DNA of 64,000 bases from Baylisascaris procyonis. Its lineage: Eukaryota > Nematoda > Chromadorea > Rhabditida > Ascarididae. This document shows, in pieces, positions 29,301 through 39,214 of this stretch. Numbering within the stretch: the stretch's first letter is position 1; every line of letters begins with the position of its first letter. The stretch is from the NCBI GenBank assembly GCA_037389465.1, contig JAZARR010000044.1:1-64000 (forward strand), given 5' to 3'. Position numbers and translations under genes: made by a program. Under the pieces are notes generated by a model. It had not been told where the DNA came from. It was given only the letters and a program-made list of their open reading frames with translations, and ran no database searches.

Positions 29301-31661
29301 CCAGCAAATAATGGAAAAGTAACCCATGGAGAGATATCACGACAAGTGCTTTTGCAGCGCATCCGACAGGCAAACCGATAACTTTACTTACCGAAAATGA
29401 TAAAACGGGTGGAATCTTTGACTGATATGACTGCTCATAGATATTTCTCACTTGAACACAATTCAATCCTAAGGTGCTCAGTGAATTTCACTGTATGTAT
29501 GAGAGGCCAGTGTGCGGGCACACCTTATTTGCAACAATCATAATCGTACCCCTTGTTGTTCGCAAATTCAAACTTTTGAGCATTGTCTCAGTAGTTTTCA
29601 AGTTGAAGCTAACGAACAGACAAACACTTGTAGCGTGCATAGAACGTCGTCATAGCACGTTTTGCAAATGTGGTTTGTAAATACGAACTGCGAAATGCAA
29701 TAAAATGGCTCAAATTTACATTTTAATGCGTCGAGTGAGGGAATAATTTTCGATGATATTTCATACAATTGCTAGGACGTTTGGGAAGCTCATTAGTGGT
29801 CGTTATGCTCTGAATGCACTCGATTGCCGATATGAGGTAGATTCCAAAAAAACGTTTATCGTATTTGCCTTTTTGGCATGGTGCTTCTTCGCTTTTTATG
29901 AAAGTTTATTGGTGCTGTCGGGAGTATATGCAGCTAGAAGCGTATAGCCGATTGTGAATACTATCAGAGAAAATTCCATTCGTCTTGTAGCAGCGCTCGA
30001 ACACTTCGACTTTGACACTTCTTAGGCGAAGAATAAAGCAATCAAAACTGAGGATGGAATATTTTAAAATGGTACAGAAAGGATGAATAATAAGCCAAAA
30101 AAAAGCTGATCTGGTCATAATAAAGAAACAACAAAAGGGGGCTAGTATACTTTGTCATAGAGTTTTGCTTGCACCGTCATCCAGATGCACCTAATTAGAT
30201 CCTTTCATATATGGCGTAATTTTTAGTTCGAGGTCGATATAAACCTCATTTCTTCTGCTTCCATAACATCGAAATAATCCAAGTCGACATTCTCACTCAC
30301 CTTTTTGACGTCATCGACGTCTATGATCGTATCTGAGTGCACTTCATATTATCATCACTAGCTAGCTTTCCTCTGTCATCAAATGTTGCATTGTAGAGAA
30401 TGTGAAATATGGAAACATACTGCCAATGAAAATTTTTTCATTTGAGCAGAAAGCAAATAATTTTTAATTTTTAGCGTAAATTACATCGAGATGCATTATA
30501 CGGGCGGCAACGTGGCGAATCATCTGAAGCGGCAATATTGAATATTAAAGCTGACATTCGGTATGTTTTGTGGATACTTCTTTACCGACTTTATACGGTC
30601 TCTTTATTGCTATAATTGTTTACTTACCTTTGCAAATTTTTTCGACGAATGTGCACTAATATCACATCGCGTATACGCCTATCTATGTGCTTGTCTGTTT
30701 GTTTGTGTATCTGCTATCTGCAACTTTCAGCAGTATAATGAATTCCTCTATAACATTTCATAATGATCCGTCCAAAACAGCCGCAGAAATTTGAAGGCGA
30801 TAGACATTATATGCATTTTATGTTTATTGGAATTACATTCTACACGAATCGGATCATAAAACAGCAATTTTTTTGGAACATTTTTTTTTTTTTTGAATTA
30901 GAAAAGCTGCTATCGTAATATTTTATTTAAAACTTCCGAATTCAGTGTTTTATTGATACGGAAATATCGCCTCTGTTTTATTTCTTAACCGTATAAACAT
31001 AGATGTGAATGGTGAGAGCTATCGGCATTGCGATGAAATTGATACGAAAATACAAAATGTGGAAATTTTTTCTGACAGTTATCGCCTTTGCGCATTTTCT
31101 TTTCTCATTTTTATCGCTTTCGAGCACTTTACACATTCTGCGTCGTTCTTTTCAGTTCGCTTATTATTGACACATCTTTTTTCAAATTTTTTAGAGTAAG
31201 CCACGTCGTAAATAGGCAAATACTGTAATTTTTTATGCGTTTGTTTGTTTGTCCGTCTATTTGTCTGTACAATAGTTTCAGCTGATTAGTCAGAAGAGTT
31301 ATTGTGTCAAAGTGTTACGTAAGTAATGCGCATTGCAGATTGGTAATCGTAAACCAATTCAATTTTGATTGATTACTTTTTTAACGGCTACCTAAAAGTG
31401 TGACGAATTTTGCAAATCAAGTTTTGTTTTTGTTTTCGAAATTATTCGATCTTTTAATAATTTTCCTCGTGGAAAAAATGACTTCTATTTTGATTTCATT
31501 CCGATTATTCAGCTTTTGAATGAATTATTGACACTTGCGTGCGTTAGGAAGCCCGAAATCCGGTTTTGCTCTTCCCACACCCTTAATTCAAGAAATGTCA
31601 TAAATGTTTGGCTATTTAGGAAAAACAGCTTGCTTTTATATGATTCCGTTTGTATATATAT

Positions 31662-31743
<82 letters not shown>

Positions 31744-33398
31744 TGTTTCTGGAAGTTTCTTCGATGATAAGGTTAATCTGTTGTGAATTTTCAGCCCTGC
31801 ATTGCAAAATGAATAGAACAGCGTTTTTGTGTAAGATTAATGCGAATGGTCGTCTGGTTGTTATGCAAATGCATATTGCTGCATATATTTCATGACGGGA
31901 TTAGGAAAGTATATTCTCTTTCTTTTGGAATATTAATGCAACAATTGGTTTGTTAGGTCGAAATTGCAAAAAAAGCAAAAATTCTTCATTTCAGTTTCCA
32001 CGATGCGCAATCGCACTCAATTAAATGTTACTATGCCAGTAGATCTTTCCGAATTATACACAAAAATCGCATAACATAATAAATTTCTCCCTGATAAGTT
32101 TACACATCTCTCACAAAATAATGTATATAATTTATCGAGATATTGTAGAACAATGGATGAGGCCGAAATGGAGAGGATGGAAGAGGAAGTTGATAGTGAA
32201 GAGAGAATGATGCAGGCCGACCGAGTATCACCACATCGTGCACGTCATTTTAGGCATCGAAAAAGAAGAAAAGGTTCTTTTTCAATAAAACTTTTTATAA
32301 ACTTTTTATATAATTAGCAATAAATCAATTTTTTGTTGTGAATTTTTCATCATATGGATGTTATGGATATATAATAGAAAATTTTTATGTATGTTCGTCT
32401 TTCACGTATTTGACCCCTCTAAAATCTCATTCCAGAGCTTATAAACGGAAATATGCGGTACCATCAGTTTATGCGAATGGAGAGGATGTAATGTGTCGGT
32501 AGAAATTTCGAGGAGATTTTTCTTGGGGCTTATTTCAATATGTCGAAAAGGAAAAAGAAATAACGGTCCATATAATCAAGACTTGCAATCGGAAGTGAAC
32601 TATCAGCATATCGCCTGTGTACTGTGGGAAAACCATTGTTGTGGGAAAGCTTTTTTCTCCGCTCTCGTCTTTTTTCTATATTCCTCGTTCTGTGTATTCC
32701 TTCTAGTACTAATTAAAATCTTATAGGCCGAAAAATATTGATCAGCGTTTGCATATTTATTGCTGAGAGGGTATAATTACCTCGAAATAGGCGCTAAGCT
32801 GATTGGCGAGATTATTAATCTTTTCAACATTCATTTCAAATGAGGCATATAGGTTTGCAATTCTTTGAATCTTTCATTTGGGTCATTGAATTATTAGACA
32901 AACTATGTTCAACGAATTGAGCTGATTTTCAAGTATTGTATTCTAAGATTTGTGAGCCTCATCGCCTATATAAATTTACAATTTTCCATGATTATAATAT
33001 ATTCAAAATGAAGCTTGCGAGAAGGAAATGCCTGAAAATAGGATAATAAATTTTTATTGTCGATTCTCATAAAATGCAAAATAAATCATTTGCTCTCTGC
33101 AAGACAATCGAAATGCACTGATTGTGCAGACAGATGGAAATGCCGTTTTTGGTGATTTTTGTTTGGAAAAAAATTGCTCATTTAATCATTCATAATGCAC
33201 TATTTAACCGGTTATATAAATTTTCATTGAAATTTTTTAGAACTATAGACGATTTGGTTTAATTTCATAAATGATTTGATCGGTGCGAGTAATTTTCACC
33301 AAAAATTTCAGACTTATCAATTTAATCGGTTTATGTTATCGCTTCTTTAGCTCTTACTTTTTTAACGGAAAACCGAAAGCATCTCTGCACACTGTACA

Positions 33399-33440
<42 letters not shown>

Positions 33441-36400
33441 TATATATCAGCGTTTCTATGTATGATGCATGCTGCAGATGGAATGTTTTTTTTTGGGGGG
33501 GGGGGGAGTAGAGGCACTTCAAGGCAATGCGGTGAACACTTCTAAAACTATATTTGATTGCAACTTCGAATTCCAATTATCACCAATGTTTAACTTTATT
33601 TCTGTTGATATGTGATATTAGTATTTACTGTAACATGTTAATAGTTATTAAAAAAGTTTATAGTTTTTATATTATTTTTGAAAAGCAAAAAATTTCGCTA
33701 ATTTTCTCGTTTCCTGTAATCGCTATAAGTTGAATAGTATTTTTGATTTATGCATTCTTAAAGTTGTGTTCGAGTGAATGCTCCCTATTGGACATAGATC
33801 CAACAATCCATCATCAATCATATGCCACGTATTCAGCTCGCATTGGAGCGTCGTAAATTACTCGTAGCTTCCATGTGATGCTTCATAGACGATCTAAGTC
33901 TCTTTCTGTTCGACTATTCAAAAAAAAGCTTTTTTTGAAAAGAAATCTGCCGTAGAAATAGAGCGATTGCAAATTTCAATCAAGCTTTAAAGCTTTCAAA
34001 AAATGTGCACCACTTTGAAAGAATGGGACAAGTGCATTAAAAAGATTTAATTCGTTTTGATCAACATTTTCTAAGTTCTTAATGCCTCTTTTCTAAAATT
34101 GCATCTACAAAGCGTTATATGACAACGTCATCTTTATACCTGTACATGTGTGGAAAATGTGTATGTAATGTGTATGTATACAACGTGAGAATAGCTGAAA
34201 CTACAGTTAGGAAATTGATATATGTGAGATAGACGGAACGATGAATTCCCATTTTAGTTTTTTAACTTGATTCTGTTGTGTAAACGAAGTTATAGACAGT
34301 TGAATGCACGAAAGTGTCTGACGCATTATGCAACCGGTCCGATTTTATTTTACGTCAGTCAGCTGGCACGAAAAAAGACCTTTTGTAGAATCTTAGTGCA
34401 AGCGGCCTTACGATTAAGAATTCGAATTCGTTATTGCACATATTTTAGTATATGTTGTAATTTATGAGGTTTGGCCTTATAAGAGGAACATAACAGCGCG
34501 TCAAGCTCATCGGACCTTTTCACTTGTTGGGTAATATGTGTTTGCTCATTTATGTCTTTGTTTGTCCGTCTCTATGATAGTTTCGAATCTGCGATGCTAC
34601 AACGATAAATCTAATAGGCATATTCTACACGTTAATTTGATCTGGCCTGTCTAATTTTATTCGAGTTGATCATTTCTTTCATGATTTATAAACACCTAAT
34701 TATATGAAATTTTGATATATTTATGAAATATGGAAATTTTTCCATAAAATGAGGTGAATGCAAGCAAAAATGTTCTTTGATTGAGATTTTTCACAGTTCA
34801 ATTAAGAGACCACTACTTCATTATTTTTCTAATATTGATTGCATTGGTTGGGGTGATCGCTTGGATTGCAACTAGCCGTTAACCAGGCTATCATGTTGGA
34901 CTTCATGATGTGTCTCTGAGGTTGCTGTTCTGTGATTCATTACAAGCAATGACTAGTTGTTTTCTATGTATTGTCTCCCCCTCCTCATCATCCCCCTCCT
35001 CCTTATCCCACGCCATCTTTTTCATTATGTTCAGCTCAAACAATGAGAGTCTATCTTACAAGTTCATTGACATATAAAAACTTTCAACCGGCAATATTAT
35101 TATCAACAATGAATCTCCTGATGTCCATCTCTAAAACCTCTATGTTCTTGATGTTTTCTCGTTGCTAGGAAATTTGTAGAATTTCCACATTGAGGAATTG
35201 AATGTAGGCCTATATTTATTTTGGTATATATGGAGATGCGTGTTTCTGTGTCTTTTTTTGTTTGTGTATTAGTGTATGTGTATATATGTAAGTCTGTGTT
35301 GTGTATGTATACGTTTGTGTCTGTATTGTGAACAGTGACGGATATAATTATTTTTTATCATTATTAGAGCAATATATTTCGTCCGAAAGATTGAAGACTT
35401 TATTAAATTTTTGGCTTCCAAGTACATAAGTGTATTAGGAAGTTCAAATTCTCATAGCATAAAATAATGTGATGAATATTAGAAAACCAACGAAAATATT
35501 TCATAGTATAGAATAATTTCAATAATCTATTGCACTATAAGAGATTCTGAAATTTTTTGTTTCATATATATTTTTTACTGTGTAGAATTTCATTATATAA
35601 AAACAATTTCATTATATTCTATTGCACAGAATTTACTTACATAGCGTGTAATTCATGTGCTGAAATTTGAAATGATTGTTGTATCATATATAAGTAGAGA
35701 ATTTTATTTATAAAAATAGATTTTATAGAATGATATAGAAAGCATTATTGCTTTGTGAGAAGTTGATCTTATCAATTCTGCAAATCTTCGTGAATTGCCT
35801 TTCTACGTTTGTGAGAGATGATGAAAAGTTCTTTGAATACCACACAAAGAGACACCACTAAGTGAAATTTATCTCATCGATTTCTGTCTACATTCTTCCG
35901 TTTTTAGTTTTCTCTATTTAAAGGACAATATCATATATTACAGATGTAAATTATATTTTTAATTGCGATTTTATATACGATGAAATATTTAAGACTTTTG
36001 ATGAGTAACTTATATCTCTCATTGTACAGCTAAAAAGTTAAATAAATTTGCAAGTACCCATATGTAATAGAAGCAGTTAAACTTGTCCAAAGAGCTAGCA
36101 AGATATGCCCTCTTAAAATGGCGATTATTTCATCAAGTAGCTTTATTAGTTACCAGAAAACAATAAATGTTTAGGATGGTTTCATATTTTCGAGTACATT
36201 GCGTAATTGAGGGCCATGAAGTTTAAGGCTCATGATCTTTGGCTAGCAAGCATTGAAAACTTCTAGCTTTTTAGCATCACTTAGGCATCTGACGAGATAA
36301 GTGGAATTGGAAGTGGTTCAATTCGCTTTATTTCTGTCAACTGCCATTTAGTACTAGTCTTAGCCATAGTTCAGTTCAATGCTGTTATTTTTGGGACATC

Positions 36401-37360
36401 TGAATCAATTTACGGACAGAAAGTGAGACAATAGAATCAACTGAAGTAATTCAGTTTTCTAAAAAGCGTAGCGAAGAATATGACAATGTCGACTCGAGGT
36501 CAAGAAATGACAATTGAAATTGTCTGAGGATGAAAGCAGTTGCTAATCAAGCATAAATTCCTCTCATCGAATTTCAGGCTGTGGCTCATCACGACATGGT
36601 CATAAGCAAATGTTGTGTCCATCACGGAGTTCACATCATTATGACGTATGCATAACATCCGAACAATTGTGCGATGATATCGCTGACTGCCCAGGAGGAG
36701 AGGATGAAAACCCAACGAATTGTCTCTTTTATAAGTCTGTAAGTGAGTTAAACATTGCATTCATTCAGAGATATAATCTCAACGGTTTGTATTCTTTCCT
36801 CTTTTATTATTGATCGATTTTTCACTATTCTGTTCTCTTTGGTTGCATTCAAAGTGAATTACACTCCATAAGGGGTTGTACAGTTATGAAGTTGCACACT
36901 GCACAAAGTTTACATAAATAAAGAGCGAAAAAAGAACTGAGTTGAATTTGCTAATTTATCTCTTCCATTTTGCTTTTTTTCAATACCACGGAACAAAATA
37001 GACGTGCCCATCGGTAACTTTTGCGAGATGGTTTTGGAAAGCTTTCATTCTCATTTACCATACATTCTTAATTTATTGCCTCTGGATGATTTAATCCATA
37101 AAAGAGTTCTATAATCCCTTGATGAATCAGTACTGATTTAAACAACCACATAGAGGATCGTGATTCACCGTTGCATTTGAGATGAATTCAAGTTGATTAT
37201 GCTTGTTATACAAGTGGGTCCTGTTGCGATTTTTCCAATGTAATAAATCGTTAATTGAATTAAAAAATTTCAGACAAAAGAGCAGCTGAAACATATTTAT
37301 AACACAGTGCTGCTTCTGGCTGATCATGCAACTGGTCAAGGCAGTCATCACGAACTGTGA
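15470..37360 (+). CDS. secreted LDLa-domain precursor, prohormone-4-like (four exons)
   Basis: Exons 15470-15597, 32149-32273, 36578-36738 and 37274-37360 join in phase (2, 1, 0) to a 166-residue protein. Residues 1-26 are a signal peptide (basic start, hydrophobic core, likely cut after Ser26). Residues 44-66 are strongly acidic and Met-rich, and 73-84 strongly basic, ending RKRRK, a furin/PC-type site. Directly after it is one LDLa module with six cysteines at 86, 98, 109, 116, 122 and 133 and the calcium-site signature CDDIADCPGGEDE. A 28-residue helical tail (KEQLKHIYNTVLLLADH) ends at TGA. Arthropod prohormone-4 (IDLSRF-like) precursors have the same plan: signal peptide, short peptide, dibasic site, LDLa. 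I infer kinship but cannot show it. It would act outside the cell, perhaps as a neuropeptide precursor. The introns are 16.5, 4.3 and 0.5 kb. No AATAAA was seen close after the stop. Confidence 0.75.
17100..17185 (+). repeat. dispersed TGTC/hairpin repeat, copy 1
   Basis: CTATCTGTCTCTCTCA is followed by TAGTTTCAACAGCTGG. It shares the TGTC-rich arm and the TAGTTTCAAC core with seven other copies in this window. The inverted GAAACTA half of the core is eroded here. The sequence before it (17060-17120) is GT- and TA-rich. Confidence 0.5.
17708..17749. repeat. (TA)n microsatellite
   Basis: Uninterrupted alternating AT for about 42 bases. The open frames of repeated Tyr-Ile that cross it on the minus strand are artefacts of the repeat. 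Confidence 0.95.
18165..18578 (+). CDS. 137-codon open frame in intron, unrecognised
   Basis: This is the longest uninterrupted ATG frame inside intron 1. The product would have hydrophobic stretches near residues 25-45 and 85-105 and a basic end (NHFRRKI). Leucine, isoleucine and phenylalanine richness is what AT-rich noncoding sequence also gives. No family motif is visible, codon use is not clearly selected, and no splice sites bound it convincingly. Most likely a chance frame; listed because of its length. Confidence 0.12.
   Translation: MNDVDEFASNGSLVGSSSSIYMKTAMFSFIRIFTIRCSIGALFYFKHYVVVDHLIELLAYVKANNSFRASLETSLQIIELISFSFSISFAISACLLLMQISHGDSIEHRRCDYSLLKMSHANLKLLNVIINHFRRKI
19500..19580. 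repeat. alternating purine-pyrimidine (CA/TG/CG) tract
   Basis: About 75 bases of mixed GTGTGCGCATACACACGC-type sequence running into CACATACGCACATATGCACA. Alternation of purine and pyrimidine is nearly complete, the kind of sequence able to adopt Z-DNA under supercoiling. It is a degenerate dinucleotide repeat. Confidence 0.75.
20869..20950 (+). repeat. homopyrimidine-rich island
   Basis: About 80 bases of CTCCCTCCCC, CCCCTCCCCTTCCTCCCC and similar, nearly free of purines on this strand and far more GC-rich than its surroundings. It is the clearest of the strand-asymmetric islands scattered through the window. Confidence 0.7.
22287..22359. repeat. (TA)n microsatellite
   Basis: About 73 bases of pure alternating AT, preceded by a shorter ATATATATC tract at 22261. 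Confidence 0.95.
23994..24065 (+). repeat. dispersed TGTC/hairpin repeat, copy 2
   Basis: The best plus-strand copy: TGTCTGTCTGTCCGTCTGTC, then CAATAGTTTCAACTCAG, then AAATCACTAAGTGTTGG. TAGTTTC and the following GAAATCA form an almost perfect inverted repeat with a six-base loop. The 200 bases to its left (23780-23980) are more GC-balanced and may belong to the same inserted unit. Confidence 0.65.
25350..25415 (+). repeat. homopyrimidine-rich island
   Basis: CTCCTCCTTCCCCCCCCAGC and following C/T-rich sequence, including a run of eight C. Same class as the island at 20869. Confidence 0.6.
26244..26334. repeat. (TA)n microsatellite, longest in the window
   Basis: About 90 bases of uninterrupted alternating AT between TTTG and CGCTG. 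Confidence 0.95.
26775..26855 (-). repeat. dispersed TGTC/hairpin repeat, copy 3
   Basis: Read on the minus strand: CTGTCTGTTTGTTTACGAGC, CTGTCTATATCTGTCTGTGT, then ACGTTTCAATCTATGAGCC. It shares arm and core with the other copies but is more diverged. The plus-strand open frame crossing it (26659-26853) ends in RQARKQTDS only because of this repeat. Confidence 0.45.
28082..28144 (-). CDS. candidate antisense terminal exon, unrecognised
   Basis: On the minus strand a phase-0 frame reads KEVFNWNSVSAPPQLPQAPKR to TGA. The short block is much richer in GC than its flanks and the residue mix is protein-like and proline-rich. The 3' splice site would be ATGAAAG|GAAG, which lacks a pyrimidine tract and is weak. 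With 29392-29430 and 30301-30348 it could form the end of a gene nested in intron 1, since all three join in phase 0. No family is recognised. Confidence 0.18.
   Translation of the reverse strand, partial: EVFNWNSVSAPPQLPQAPKR
29392..29430 (-). CDS. candidate antisense internal exon, unrecognised
   Basis: Minus strand: GAGCAG|TCATATCAG, frame SYQSKIPPVLSFS, then a textbook donor TTTTCG|GTAAGT. In another phase an ATG at 29438 would give MSSHISQRFHPFYHF before the same donor. The strong donor is the main evidence; the acceptor is poor. Confidence 0.18.
29570..29635 (-). repeat. dispersed TGTC/hairpin repeat, copy 4
   Basis: Minus strand: TGTTTGTCTGTTCGTTAGC, TTCAACTTGAAAACTACTG, AGACAATGCTC. 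The core inverted repeat (AGCTTCAA...TTGAAAACT) is well kept. A plus-strand open frame crosses it and should be ignored. Confidence 0.6.
30301..30348 (-). CDS. candidate antisense exon, unrecognised
   Basis: Minus strand frame EVHSDTIIDVDDVKK ends at the good donor AAAAAG|GTGAGTGAG. Third-position C/G use is higher than in the surroundings. The upstream limit is a TAA at 30349-30351 in frame and no convincing 3' splice site lies between, so the exon may be a chance frame. See the companion candidates at 29392 and 28082. Confidence 0.15.
31238..31310 (+). repeat. dispersed TGTC/hairpin repeat, copy 5
   Basis: TTTGTTTGTTTGTCCGTC, TATTTGTCTGTACAATAG, TTTCAGCTGATTAGTCAG. Arm and left half of the core are clear; the right half is eroded. 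Confidence 0.5.
31652..31740. repeat. (TA)n microsatellite
   Basis: About 85 bases of alternating AT with one early interruption (ACATACA near 31665). It lies 408 bases before exon 2 of the LDLa gene. Confidence 0.95.
32149..32273 (+). CDS. LDLa precursor exon 2: acidic-basic propeptide
   Basis: The acceptor is TATTGTAG|AACAATGG. The first base completes Arg43. Codons 44-84 read TMDEAEMERMEEEVDSEER, then a linker, then RHFRHRKRRK. One base of codon 85 (Gly) precedes the donor AAAG|GTTCTT. Acidic then basic charge blocks with a terminal polybasic run are typical of a propeptide removed by a furin-like convertase. An ATG at 32153 in this exon could serve as an internal start, but that would remove the signal peptide. 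Confidence 0.75.
33399..33449. repeat. (TA)n microsatellite, interrupted
   Basis: Alternating AT with GTA and ACACA interruptions, 50 bases, in intron 2 of the LDLa gene. Confidence 0.9.
33486..33506 (+). repeat. T9-G12 homopolymer junction
   Basis: Nine T directly followed by twelve G, in AT-rich sequence. A G run this long can form a quadruplex and is a replication hazard. Confidence 0.85.
34551..34605 (+). repeat. dispersed TGTC/hairpin repeat, copy 6
   Basis: TTATGTCTTTGTTTGTCC, GTCTCTATGATAGTTTCG, AATCTGCGATGCTACAAC. Arm and left core are recognisable, the right core weak. Confidence 0.45.
34970..35025 (+). repeat. homopyrimidine-rich island
   Basis: TCTCCCCCTCCTCATCATCC, CCCTCCTCCTTATCCC and similar. 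Same class as 20869-20950. Confidence 0.6.
36578..36738 (+). CDS. LDLa precursor exon 3: LDL-receptor class A module
   Basis: The acceptor ATTTCAG|GCTGTGG and donor AAGTCT|GTAAGT are both strong. Two bases complete Gly85, then 53 codons cover all six LDLa cysteines (spacing C-x11-C-x10-C-x6-C-x5-C-x10-C). The last half, VCITSEQLCDDIADCPGG then EDENPTNC, matches the family's calcium-binding loop with Asp/Glu at 117, 118, 121, 127 and 128. The first two gaps are longer than the usual six or so residues. A whole module in one exon bounded by splice sites is usual for LDLa. Confidence 0.85.
37274..37360 (+). CDS. LDLa precursor exon 4: helical C-terminus
   Basis: The acceptor is AATTTCAG|ACAAAAG; the frame is phase 0 and 28 codons run to TGA at 37358. 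The other two frames are closed by stops, which supports this choice. KEQLKHIYNTVLLLADHA is amphipathic and helical. Arthropod prohormone-4 precursors also have a helical region after the LDLa module, though theirs is longer. Confidence 0.7.
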   Translation, partial: TKEQLKHIYNTVLLLADHATGQGSHHEL

Positions 37361-38396
37361 AAGGTGCATATTTGAGTTCGAGCTCACGTCGTTCACGACG
37401 TAATTTCCGGCCTCGTCCTCCAAAGAAACGAAAAAGTTGTTTCCAATTTTTTTTATTTTTTTATTTTGGGGAATTCATATTTATTCGATCTCATTGCTCA
37501 AATATATATTTGTCATTGTGAATGTTATCAAAGTTCAAATAGTTCATTCATAAAATTTGGTGCTTCATGATTCGCTCAAATATATCACATATTATATCGT
37601 TCTTTTATATGAAATATGCTAACAATTATTCCATCAAAAATTTTTACAAACGATGAAAAATTACGCAAAAAATTTTTATTTATGAAAAATTTCCATAAAA
37701 AGATAGCATATTAATTCGAGAATGAAAGCATGAAAACCAAATATCAAATATTGTGTGTTGTTGTTGTTTTCAATGATTTCTCCCTGAAAATAATTTATTA
37801 TGTATGTCGTATGTGTGCTTAATTGTGTTATATTTATATAGGTGATTAGTGAATTAGCCATTTTGGGTTATTTCATACGAGTTTGTTTTTTTAATGTTGC
37901 GATGTTTGAGAAAATAACAAATCTTCTCCAACGCGATTTTGCATATCGACTTTAATTATGCATATACGCCTAACATTTCATTGATAAGCAGTGATAAACA
38001 AACATATTGATAAGCAAATAATGATCAATCTATCCTAGCATTTGCATGAAATATTACTGAGGCACGAACGAATCGTCGTCGATCCTTTGAGTTATATAGC
38101 AACTCGAAGTGTAATCAACTACTATTATGGCTCAAATATCATCATAATATAAAATAATGGGAATATAGTAGCACTTGTAGTCGATTATGTGAGAAGATAA
38201 ACTCATAAACCGATTGAAATATCAGCATCTTTTGGCTTATAAAATATTACCTGATCGCTAATCCATTCAAATGTGGACAAAGCAGTCTTGAGGGGAACGG
38301 TGTGGAAAACTTACGGAAAGTCAAATCTCATAACAAACAATTCAACGTGCGGCTATAATATTATAAAACTGCTCACACATAAAAATAGCTTATGCT

Positions 38397-38579
38397 ATGG
38401 CTACGAATAAAACCGACTGCCGTTCATTGTATCAGGAAAAGTCAGCGTCAACTTTGCATTCGACGGAACCACAACTCGAGGAGTCAACTTCATCAAATCC
38501 CAATGTCCACATTTTAGAATTGGAGTTGGATTTGGTTGATTCGCTCGAAATTGTTCAATTTATTCTTTACGATTTGTAA
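38397..38579 (+). CDS. 60-codon small ORF, unrecognised
   Basis: ATGGCTACG is a good initiation context. The residues (MATNKTDCRSLYQEKSAS..., later HILELELDLVDSLEIVQF) are polar first and then acidic-amphipathic, with more balanced codon use than neighbouring frames. A TATAAAA lies about 40 bases upstream. It ends TTGTAA; the same place reads GATTT|GTAAC and could be a splice donor, making this a first exon. No homolog is recalled. Confidence 0.25.
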   Translation: MATNKTDCRSLYQEKSASTLHSTEPQLEESTSSNPNVHILELELDLVDSLEIVQFILYDL

Positions 38580-39214
38580 CAGAAAGATTCACTTGCAAAG
38601 GTTGAATTATAAAGAATTTCTTAATGAAGTGGAATTCGATGCTTTTCATCCGTAATAAATTGCCATTGATATCGAGACTATTGAGGGAAAAAAGTGTGAA
38701 ATGATAATGTAAGGCTAAAGTAGTGGTGATAAAGTAAAATAGAGGTTTGACCATTCCATTGCAATTTGATCCACTACGTGATCGTTCTTAAATTGCATAA
38801 TGCTATGCAACGCGATGTTATAAATAGCTTATCTTAAGTCCTTTCATCTATTGACATTGTACGGCGCAGAGCTTTTGCTTTCAAGTTTAATTGCGATAAT
38901 TTCGATCGTTTTGTGATGCGTGCTAGTATTTTTCTTATTTCTATCATATAATGTTCATGTAGCATGTTATAATGCTTAAGTAATAAACTAAACGAATGTT
39001 TTTGAATGACAAGTGGCACATATTGAAGTGGATTTTTTTTTATTTAGAAGAAATCCGACAATGAAACTATTAGATTTATAGTATTGTGTATTTTTCAAAT
39101 GACTGGATTATTAGAAGCAGAAATGTTCAATTTTTAATGATCATTTAAATTTGGGATATGTTCCATTGTATTTTATTAGAATCCGTGACATTTCCGATAG
39201 GCGCGAAGCCATTC

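Larger units (their letters stand above)
15598..32148 (+). other. intron 1 of the LDLa gene (16.5 kb)
   Basis: No further exon of this gene was found here. The intron carries four of the five long (TA)n tracts, six members of the dispersed TGTC/hairpin repeat (17100, 23994, 26775, 29570, 31238 and possibly 30690), pyrimidine islands at 20869-20950 and 25350-25415, and an alternating purine-pyrimidine tract at 19500-19580. The longest open frame, 18165-18578, is described separately. Candidate antisense exons lie at 28082-28144, 29392-29430 and 30301-30348. Confidence 0.65.
32274..36577 (+). other. intron 2 of the LDLa gene
   Basis: Besides the (TA)n tract, the T9-G12 junction, one dispersed repeat (34551) and a pyrimidine island (34970-35025), I see nothing in these 4.3 kb. 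Open frames here are short and cross repeats. Confidence 0.6.

Noticed and set aside
32153..32273. Alternative translation start in exon 2 of the LDLa gene
   Set aside because: It would remove the signal peptide from a protein whose LDLa disulphides and furin site need the secretory route.
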